Shown here piece by piece: positions 1 to 8,300 of a stretch of 13,072 nucleotides of DNA (the stretch's first letter is position 1; each line of letters begins with the position of its first letter). Where the stretch lies: positions 1,129,398 through 1,142,469 of the forward strand of contig KQ481993.1 in the NCBI GenBank assembly GCA_001430745.1, in the 5' to 3' direction. The translations under genes and the position numbers were made by a program. The notes below the pieces were generated by a model. It was given only the letters and a program-made list of their open reading frames with translations, had not been told where the DNA came from and did no database searches. Source of the DNA: Auxenochlorella pyrenoidosa (lineage: Eukaryota; Chlorophyta; Trebouxiophyceae; Chlorellales; Chlorellaceae).

Positions 1-20
1 CCACCCACCCACCCACCCAG

Positions 21-3000
21 GTGGGACTATGTGACCCTGTTTGGCGAGAAGTGCGACATGGACAGCAAGAAGTACGGGCACGACTGCGCGATGCAGGTGC
101 GCCCACTCGTTGACCCCTGGGCACGTGCAGTGGGCTGCCGGGGTGCGAGTCAGCACGTGTTGCTGCGCCCCCGGCTGCCACCGACCAGCGGAGCGCCCAC
201 CGCCACCCTTCAAGTGCTGCACCCCCGCCGCCTGTGCATGTGCCGCCCCCGCACGTAGCCGCCCCCTGCTTCGTTGCGCCTCCATTGCATGCACGCCGAC
301 ATCCGAGTGCGCGCTGCGTTGCCGTGATGCACAACGCACAAATCCGTGTGTTGGTGCCCCCGCCCCCAGGTGTTTGCCGAGATCAATAAGGACGGCTGGT
401 CCTCGGTGGCCGCCCTGGAGGCCTGCATCGGCGAGGAGAAGGCGGACGCCCCGCACCCCATCATGGAGGCACAGCTGCTGGCACAGAAGGGCAACGAGAC
501 GACCGGGTCGGGCGAGGTGTGCCCGCCGGGGAGGCAGCCGCCCGCCGTTCGCATCGGCGGCTTGACGGCCCCGCTTCCACCCACCTGCACCCCACCCCAG
601 CCTCCAGCTCACGTGCGCGTGACCTCACGTCTTGCCGTGTGGCAATGAAACAAATGGCTATTTGCCGCCCCTAAGTTCCAGCGCTGGATCGCTGCCCCCG
701 ACCCGCCTACCCCCCTCCAGGTGTTCATCCTGCCCACCATCCGCATCAACGGGGCGCAGTACCGCGGCAAGATGGCCACCGCGGAGGTGCTGCGCGCAAT
801 CTGCGCCGGCTTTGTGGAGGGCAACATGCCTCAGGCCTGCTCCAAGGTGGGGTGGGGGGGGGGTTGAGGGTGGGGGGGGGGTGGTGGGGGGCGTTGAGGC
901 CGAAGGGGGGTTCCCAGCGCTGGCGCTGCTGGAGGGCGCAGGCGGCTGGCCGCAAGGGCCCAGGCATGCGGCAGGCCTGCGTGGGGGCGCAGGGAGTGCA
1001 GGCTGGTGCGCGTGGGGAGCGGGCGCAGCCGATCTGCTGCGCGCGTGGGCCTGGCCAGCACGGCCCTGTAATGAATTTTCAGATTCAACGTAAAATTTGA
1101 TTGTCACACTTGAAACCTGCTGTGCAGGCCATGGATGACGCCTGCATGATGGGCGGCAAGGGCTACCAGGAATGCTCCGCGCGCACCGACGGCAAGACGC
1201 AGGTGCGCGGGAGGGCGGGTTGGGAGGGGGGGGGCCAGCTGCATCCGCAGGCTCCCCACCAGCTGGCACCGCGCTGGCCCGGCTTGCCTCACAACCCATG
1301 AGCTGTCCCTCATGCTCTGTGAGCACCGGCATGGGCGTTTGGGGATGCCCACCGCCTGAAACTCACGCCACCCCTGATGCATTCAGGGCTTATCCTACAC
1401 ATCTTTGTCCACAGCTGGCGCCAGCAGCACCCATCCCCCCGCCGAGCCACACCCTCTCGCACTCCCTGCCCCTGTCCCCCTGCAGTGCGTCAACACCTTC
1501 TCCGGGTACAACTGCACCTGCGGCCACGGCTTTTTGCCGCACAAGGAGCCCAGCGGGGAGGAGGTGAGGCGCCATGGCGGGGGAGGGGGCGTTGCACTCC
1601 CTGCACCCCGAGCTGGCACTCCTGGCCCCACCGCCAGGCGACCCCCGCCCTCCAGCCAGACCGTGGGGGGGGGGGGGGCTCGCCTTGGCAGCACCTCCGC
1701 TGCTCACCTAACAAGGTTCGCTTGCCCACCGCTGCCTGCTGGTCCCCCCTGCAGACGTGCCTGGACATTAACGAGTGCCTCTCCGTCTCCCAGCTGGACC
1801 CCAACTGCACCTGCGAGCGCTGCGCCTGCAAGAACCTGCGGGGCGGCTACGAGTGAGCACGGGGGTCGTGCAGTTCAGTTGGAGAGGCAAGGGCAAGCTC
1901 CCTGCGACACAACAGCAGCCTGCGGTGCAGGCGCTCGCATAGCGGGGCGGCAGGGCCCGGGCTTTTGCGCTGAAGCATATCGACCATGTGCCTGCGCAGC
2001 GGCTCGTGCACTGCCGCCAGGTATGGGTGCGCGACGACCCGAAAAGCGCGTGCTTCTCGACGTTGCAGCAGTTCAGCCAGATTGTGCGTGCCCCGGCCCC
2101 CCTGACACCCCCGCAGGTGCGTCACCAACATCCCCAATGAGTGCGCCAACAACCACGGAGGCTGCTGGCACGCAGACCTCAAGGCAAGGCAGCCTGCCTG
2201 CGGAGCAGGCAGCCTGGCTGGCTGGCGGGCATGCCAGGAAGGGCGGGCTGCTGGATGTGCGCCTCGCGCTTGCTTGCTGCCATGTGCTTGAGCGGTTGCA
2301 GGACAGTGCGTTGCACCCTCGTTCCTCCGAGCCCTCCCTCCCGCTGCCCCGCCCGGCAGGTCAAGGGCAAGACGGTGTCGTTCAGCGGATGCAAAGACAA
2401 CCTTGCTGCGTACAAGGTGGGTGGCAGGGCGCCTGGGCGCTGCCCGCCCTGCAGCCAGCGGTCGGCGGCAGGGGCAGGACCCGCAGCACGCGCATTTGCT
2501 CCGAGCCGACACTTCATCGGCGGGCACGCATCCGTGTAGTTCCGCTTGGTGCCCAACCCTGATACTCACACGCTTCCATGGTCGGCCAGCTGCACCTTTC
2601 CCGCGCCAAGCATCCACTGCCTGCAACCCCCCCCCCCCCCCCCCCAACCCCCACCGCACACAAACGCGACCCGCACGGGGGGGGGCCCCGTGCTCGTCGC
2701 GCCGCCGCCGGGCAGCACACACACACACACACACACACACCACCACCACCACCACCCACCCCACCCCACCCCCCTTGGCCTGTCAGGACGCGCTGGCGCA
2801 CGGGCAGCCCACCGACGGCGTGCCCCTGCACACCTGCGCCTGCCCGCCCTGCTTCACTGCGGTGGAGAAGGGCGGCGCCATCAGCTGCACCCCCAAGTGC
2901 AACCTCGACTACTGCGACCTGGATGTGGGGGTGTGCCACGCCGAGCCCGGCTCAGGTGCGGGGCAGAGGGGGCTGGAGGCGGGTGGGCAGTGCTGCAGGG

Positions 3001-3707
3001 AGCCGGCGGCGGGACACCCCCGCAGGGGCCCCTGCGAGTGGCTGATTGCATGGGCCCCTGGCATGCAACGCCAGAGATGGTCGGGCACCACCTTTTTGGG
3101 GGGTTTGGGGGAGGGTGGGGGAGGTGTTCCTGCAGCTGCTCGAGACCTGGCTGCCTGGGTGGATACTGCTGGTTAGTCCCGCCAGCCGCACTCTGCCTGG
3201 GAGCAGAGGTCCTCTGCTTGGACCCCCCCCCACCCTGCTGGTTGCCCACCCACCCGCAGGCGGCGGCGTGGGCGCGGGCGGCATTGTACTGATTGTGCTG
3301 GGCTGTGTGGGGCTGCTGGGCGGCGCGGGATACTTTGCCTACCAGTACCGCCTGCGCGGCCTCATGCAGCAGGAGGTCCGGGCCATCATGAGCCAGTACA
3401 TGGTGAGGCGGCTGCTGTGCGCGCTGTGTGCTTTGTGGAGGGGACCAGAGGGTGGACGAGAGGGGCATGGCAGAGAGGAAGGGGCGGATGTTTGGTCGTC
3501 AGCCAAGCGTTTGCTCTCCCGCCAGCCAGCAGGGTGCAGCTGAGCGCTCTGTCAGCCCTCACATCTCTCCACCCCCCGTGCACATGTCTTTGATGCGCCG
3601 CCCGCTCCCTCCCCCCTGCCCTGCCCCTGCAGCCGCTGGACGACGCGGATGGGGCAGAGGGGATGGGCAGCCGCCTCAAGCGCTTGGCCAGCAACGGCGG
3701 CGTGTGA
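21..3707 (+). CDS. Vacuolar sorting receptor (VSR/BP-80 family), 5'-partial, 11 exons
   Basis: Type I membrane receptor that in plants carries soluble cargo from Golgi/TGN to the vacuole. Exons by hand: 21-96, 370-516, 721-846, 1128-1202, 1486-1563, 1755-1852, 2117-2183, 2360-2416, 2787-2955, 3260-3402, 3633-3707 (TGA 3705-3707); all frames close. The first visible base completes a codon, so the gene begins upstream with the signal peptide and PA domain missing. In order: WDYVTLFGEKC and the ILPTIRINGAQYRGK block (plant VSRs have a similar WDYVTDF and ILPTLVVNNRQYRGK central domain); cysteine-rich EGF-like modules including a calcium-type DINEC and CKNLRGGYEC; an ECANNHGGCWH module; a Gly-rich linker; one membrane span (GGIVLIVLGCVGLLGGAGYF); then a basic YQYRLR stop and the tail RAIMSQYMPLDD, almost identical to plant VSR tails, where YMPL is a YxxPhi adaptor-binding signal. 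The tail ends about 20 residues later. Intron 7 uses a GC donor. Family assignment is secure; exact cargo is unknown. Confidence 0.92.
847..891 (+). repeat. G-rich, quadruplex-capable tract at a 5' splice site
   Basis: Intron 3 of the receptor gene starts at 847 with a donor that runs straight into several G-tracts of three to ten bases separated by T, TTGA or TG. As RNA this fits the G3+N1-7 pattern for a G-quadruplex starting within a few bases of the splice site. Confidence 0.7.
1203..1237 (+). repeat. G-rich, quadruplex-capable tract at the intron 4 donor
   Basis: Right after the donor gtgcgc come GGGA, GGGC, GGGTT, GGGA and a run of nine G, ending at about 1235. This is a second case of G-tracts beside a 5' splice site in the same gene. 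Confidence 0.6.
2184..2359 (+). other. GC-AG intron in the receptor gene
   Basis: The upstream exon ends GAC CTC AAG and is followed by gcaagg; the next exon follows ggcag and starts GTC AAG GGC. The donor AAG|gcaagg fits the strong consensus usual for GC-AG introns. There is no GT in the following 60 or so bases, and the frame closes only with this choice. Confidence 0.75.
2627..2645 (+). repeat. Poly-C run, 19 bases
   Basis: An uninterrupted C homopolymer inside receptor intron 8, about 30 bases before a run of nine G (2677-2685) that could pair with it. It is prone to length variation and sequencing error. Confidence 0.9.
2716..2757 (+). repeat. (CA)n then (CAC)n microsatellite
   Basis: About 13 CA dinucleotides from 2716 pass directly into CAC triplets to about 2757, 30 bases upstream of the acceptor at 2785-2786. 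It forms the C-rich upstream part of the 3' splice site of intron 8. Confidence 0.9.
2956..3259 (+). other. Receptor intron 9 (304 bases) with an internal G-tract cluster
   Basis: The donor is g|gtgcgg and the acceptor cccgcag. It contains a quadruplex-type cluster at 3098-3121 (G6, TTT, G5, A, G3, T, G5) and nothing else I can interpret. It separates the last lumenal cysteine module from the Gly-rich linker and membrane span. Confidence 0.7.
3397..3638 (+). other. YMPL tyrosine sorting motif split by a phase-0 intron
   Basis: Codons TAC ATG (3397-3402) end one exon with the donor gtgagg. After a 230-base intron (3403-3632) the next exon opens with CCG CTG (3633-3638), giving Tyr-Met-Pro-Leu. 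In plant VSRs this motif binds clathrin adaptor mu subunits. Because the junction lies inside it, retention or skipping would remove the signal from the receptor tail. Confidence 0.85.
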
Positions 3708-5357
3708 CCCCGGCCCTGGACCCCGGCTGCAACCCTTGCCTCGCCTCCCGCCGGCCTTGCCTTGCCCCACCTGCCGCTGCCTTGTACTCCACGCCTGCTC
3801 CCTTGTCACCTGTACTCTATTACGTAAGCAGCTCGCTTTTATGACCCATTTCCCCTGCCAGCATTCCGGTATGTCGCAACCCTCTGCTCAAGCTCGCGTG
3901 TATGTCACACGGCAGTCATGCAGCATGGCGCAAGGCACACAGCCAGGCGGCGGCGCAGTGGAGGCTGTCGTCGCCGCATCCCAGCGGGGCGGGACGTGGG
4001 GGCAGGGTTACACGGGAATCTCTCGAGTGGGCAGGCAACGTGGGTGCAAACGAAAGCAGTGGGGTGGGCAGTGCATTGGTGCAGGACATTTGTGAGGGGA
4101 TCGTAGGGTGCTGGCGCTGCGGGGCAGGCCCAGGGCGCGGGGGGCCCGCCTTGGGCCCTGCGGCGCCCAGCAGAAGAGCAAGGGGAGCCGCGGCAGGAAA
4201 AGGGCAGCGCTGTTGAATGGGTTCTGGATGCGGTTTGGGCGGTTTGGTTGGCAAGTCGTGGGCCAGCGATGCCTGCGTGGGCATGCGAGGGGCGTCTGCA
4301 GCCCACGGGGTGGCAACGGGCGCAGACTGTATGTATGGAAAAATGGTAGGAAGAAGGGCGTGAGGGCTTGCTCGTCTGTTCAGGAGAAGGAGGTGGGGAG
4401 GATGAGATAGCATGCGGGTTTGGAGAGGGCAGCCCAGCCTGCACGATGTGGCCTGGCAGGGCTGGAGCACAACAGCAGGCTGGCTGCAAATCAAAGGCTC
4501 GACATGGGTGCAAGCAATGATCTTGAAGGAGCAGATATGGGGTGAGGAGGGGATGCCTTGAACAGTCTGGAACGAGCGAGCAGGGCATTAGGCAGTAGCG
4601 AAAAAGCAACGGCCGTGGCCGGCCGCCCTGCTGCACGCAGCAGGCTCATCGCAGCAAAGCGAGCCTTGCTGGGTGAGCGTGCATGAAGAGCAGGTGAGCT
4701 GCCGCGGATGGAGAAGATGAGATTGTGAGAGTCGCGTCAAAGCAGGCGAGGGTATGCTGGTAGCGGTGGGGCCGGCAGGTGCATCGCCCGGCCGCTGGAA
4801 AGCGGCTTTACCAGGCCACCAGCAGCAGCAGACAGCCTGACCGCAGCGCCCGGGTAAGACGGGCGGGCCGTGGCGCTTGATGAGGATGCACCAAGAGTGT
4901 GCGCGGTGCGGCCAATGCACAGGGGGGGGGGCGGGGAAGGGGGGGGGGGGAGGGCCGGCAGGGCGGGCGGGCGTCCGTTGCTGGGGCAACGAGCAGGGAG
5001 GGCAGCGAGAGCGCAGAGGGGAGGGATGGCCAAAGAATTTCGGGGGGTTGGTGGGGGGGGCGGGGGCCAGCGGCCCAGCGCAGGCGGCGTGTTCTGCTCC
5101 CAGGGGGGCTGGCCAGGTGCGCCAGGGGGGCCATCCAGAGGGCCCCGCCCATGAAATCGCTCGATGTTTTGATGTGCAGCAGTCGGGAGCAGCAGCGGAC
5201 GATGGCGGGAGCAATCAGACCAAGGGTGGCTGCGGGGAGGCGCCAGGCGGTAGCTGCAAATTAACAGGGAGCCTCGGCAGCAGCCCTGCCTGGCAGCCCC
5301 TGCCGCCTGTAGGCAGGCATGCTGGGCCAGGCCCTCTCGGGGGTGCTGCTTGACGCC
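3708..5357. other. Spacer between convergent genes, probable 3' UTRs of both
   Basis: This 1,650-base gap lies between the stop codons of the receptor (+) and the RNA-binding protein (-). I see no exon chain, RNA gene or mobile element on either strand. TGTAC occurs at 3783-3787 and 3811-3815, one base off the green-algal TGTAA poly(A) signal, but no TGTAA is present on the + strand. On the - strand one TGTAA lies at 4008-4012. G-runs occur at 4922-4931 and 4939-4950. Confidence 0.6.
4008..4012 (-). terminator. Candidate TGTAA polyadenylation signal
   Basis: TGTAA on the - strand (TTACA on +) is the only exact copy of the chlorophyte poly(A) signal downstream of the RNA-binding protein gene in the convergent gap. 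Its use would imply a 3' UTR of about 1.35 kb running almost to the opposite gene. A five-base match can be chance. Confidence 0.25.
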
Positions 5358-8300
5358 TCAGTGGGCGGCGCCGGCGCCAAAGAAGGGTATGCTGGAGTGC
5401 ACGCCGCCGTTGCCGGCGTAGGGCAGGGCGTAGGGGGCCATGCCGGCCATCTGCAGCTGCAGGCGAGGGCGTGGCGGAGCAGGGGCAGCGATGACGAGCC
5501 CCACGCCAGCAGCGGCGCTCCAGTGAGGCACATACCCTGCTGCAATACACCCGCGCGACTTGTCTCAGTGAGGCACACCATCTGCGGCCCGGGCCTGTTC
5601 AGCGCGGCCACGCAGGGCGAGCCTCCAAACTCTAAACCCGCCCACACACACCTGGCTGTGGTCGAGCACGCCACCCGGGCCGGCAGGCGACAGCATGGGG
5701 TTGGCCGCAGCCGAGTGGCCCAGCCCGCCGCTGCCGCCCTGGGCGCCGCCATGGATGAGGGCCTGTGCGCCCGCCGCCGCCATTGGCATGCCCATGTGAA
5801 TGCCGCCTGCGGAGAGGGAGGAGTGGCTGGGTTGGTGGTGGCCTGGTGACGGGGTGGGGCAGGAAGGGAGCGCGCCTCGCTCGGCACCCTCCCGCCGGTG
5901 CCGGTGGGCCGTGCTGCCCCACAGGCTGCGCCGCCTCGGCGCTGCCTGTTTGCTCGGAGCGCACCTCCCAACATGCCCATGTGGCCGCCCATGCCGCCTG
6001 GCCCGCCCATGCCGCCATGGCCGAGCATGCCTGCGGCCAGAGGCGGGGACGGGTGTGGAGTGCCAGGCAGGGCAGGGCAGAGGCCTGGACCAACAGGCAT
6101 TGAAACGGGGCGCGCCAGCCTTGCCGCCACTGCATCCCGGCCGTGCTGAGGCACAGCTGGCCCTGCAGCTGCCCGCGCAGGCCCTTGCGCCCACCTGCGC
6201 TGCCCATGGCCAGTGGGTTGAGGCCGGCGGCGGCGGCCAGCATGAGGCTGGTCTGCACGCTAGAGGGCGGCGTGCTGGGGTGCCGCCCCCAGGAGCACTT
6301 CATCACCTTGCCGCCCAGCGACTGCAAAGAGGGGGGGGGGGGGAGGCGTGGTGAGCAGGTTGGTAAGCCTGCACTGCGCGCGCATGGGACTAAGGGGGCT
6401 GGGCACGGCAGGGGCCTGTGCTGATGGGCTCTTAGGCAGCGCCAGGCCCCGGTTCGGGAGGTGGGCAGGCAGGCCAGCGGTGCAGCGGCGCCTCGAGACC
6501 CCGGCCCAGCTTGCTTGCTTGCTTGTCTGGGCTGAAAGTCTGTCTAGCCGCAACGGAACTGGCAACACAGACCCGGCTGCCCCGCACCTGGCCGTTCATG
6601 CCGACGATGGCGTGCACGGCATCCTGGTGCGACTTGTACCGCACAAAGCCGTACGACCCCTTGCGGTACAGCTTGACCTCGGCAATGGGCCCATAAGCGC
6701 CAAAGTGCCGCCGCACCTCGGCATCTGGGGGGGCAGGAGGGTGGGGGGTGGGGGGTGGGGGGGGGGGGGGGGGGGGGCAGAGAAGGGTGGGTAGGGCAGG
6801 GGTGGGCCGGGGGGGCGAGGACACTGGGCGCCAGGGCGGCTGGGCACCCGGCCAGCGGCACGCACGCATGCCTGCCCCAGGTCAGCAGGCGGGCGCACCG
6901 GTCAGCGCGGGTGCCAGGTTGCCCACGTAGACGTTGGTGTTGGTGGGGTCGGCTCGGTCCAGGATATGTGGGTCCATGGACACGATGCCGTCGGTCTTAT
7001 GCTGCGCCCAGCCGCAGCGCACGCGCCGCGCCCCGATGAACTGGCCGTGCATCGCCTGCGGGGGAGACGGGGGGGCAGCTGCGGCATGCTCACAATCAGT
7101 GCCACCAGGGTCGGCAGGGGGAGAAGGGGGGGCAGGGGGGCGGCTGCAGCATGCTCACAACCGGGGCCGCCAGGTCTGGCGGGCCGCCAGTCCTCTGCGG
7201 TCGATGGTGAGGGGGCGTTGCGGCAGTGCAGACAGGGGTTGCAGGCATGGCGTCGATGGACAAAAAAACAGCAGGCAGGAATAGAGAAGAGCGGGTGAGG
7301 CCGGGCCGGACGGCGCAACCTTGAACCCTAAGGCACAACCCTAAGGCCCCACCTGGATGGCTGCCTCGGCCTCCTGCCGCTGCCGGAAGGAGACAAAGCC
7401 GTAGCCGCGGGAGCGCCCCGTGGAGTGGTCCCACATCACCCGCGCGTCGCTGCAGCCCGGGCAGGCCTGGAAAGCGGCATGCAGCATCGCGTCCGTCACG
7501 TCTGCAGGGGTGTGCGTGCGTGTGTGTGTGAGGGGGGGGGGCACGCGGCGAGGGTGGGCTTGCAGTGGCCCGCCCAACTGGCACCCGCCGCGCCGGTCAT
7601 GGGCACAGCCAGGCCTGTGACGTGCACCCCCAGCGCCTCTGCTTGCGCCCTGCCATGCTGCTGGCGCGGAGCTGTTCGGGCAAGGCCAGCGCACCTAGCA
7701 ATGTGCTTCAACCCTTCCCCCCACACGCACACAAACGCAACGAGACGGGGGACACACAGACTCCCCCCCACCCTCCCACCCACCCACCCACCCGAGGACA
7801 GGTCCCCCACAAACACGTGGAAGTGGTTGGCCACCTCCTCCTTCTGCTCCTTCTGGAAGGCCCAGTTCACGCGCGCCTCCTGCCCAAACAGCACCGTCTT
7901 GTTCACCTTGTCCAGCGCCGCCTGCGCGCTGGGCGTGTCTGCGGCGGGGGCAGGGGGGGGTGGGGGGAGGGGGGGGGGGGGGTAGGGTAGGCCAGGCTGG
8001 TGGGCGCGAACCCGGCTCGCCTGCGCAGCCAGACACCCAAGACTGCAAGACTTCTGCTTCCTCGCCTCAGCAGGCCGCGACACACCCGCTCGCTGCCCGC
8101 CTTCCCCCACCACAACTACTGTACTCGCAGCGACTTGCGTGGCACGCACCTGCAAACTTGGCAAAGCCATAGCCCGCCGACACGCCGGTGGCCTTGTCCT
8201 TAATCACCTGCGGCAGGCAAGGGGGGGCGCGTGTTGGCTGTCAAGCGCTGCAGGTCGGGCCGGGCTGCCAAACGAGCTGGCGAGGGCCGTGGCAGCGCAC

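Larger units (their letters stand above)
2417..2786 (+). other. Receptor intron 8 (370 bases), rich in simple repeats
   Basis: This is the longest intron in the window. It holds a C-run of 19 bases (2627-2645), a G-run of nine (2677-2685), a (CA)n tract and a (CAC)n tract before its acceptor ctgtcag. No coding potential is supported in it. Confidence 0.75.

Noticed and set aside
1405..2562. A single + strand frame of 385 codons across the receptor region
   Set aside because: It reads through at least four introns, and the conserved receptor peptides lie in other frames joined by clear splice sites.
4588..5214. A - strand frame of 208 codons in the convergent gap
   Set aside because: Pro/Ala-rich without motif or exon-like borders; more likely the 3' UTR of the RRM gene.
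7072..7180. Possible CRISPR-like or mobile repeat
   Set aside because: Only two diverged, directly adjacent copies inside an intron, with no spacers, inverted ends or protein gene.
8000..8020. tRNA-like T-loop fragment (gcgaacccgg)
   Set aside because: It sits in an intron without matching acceptor, D or anticodon arms.
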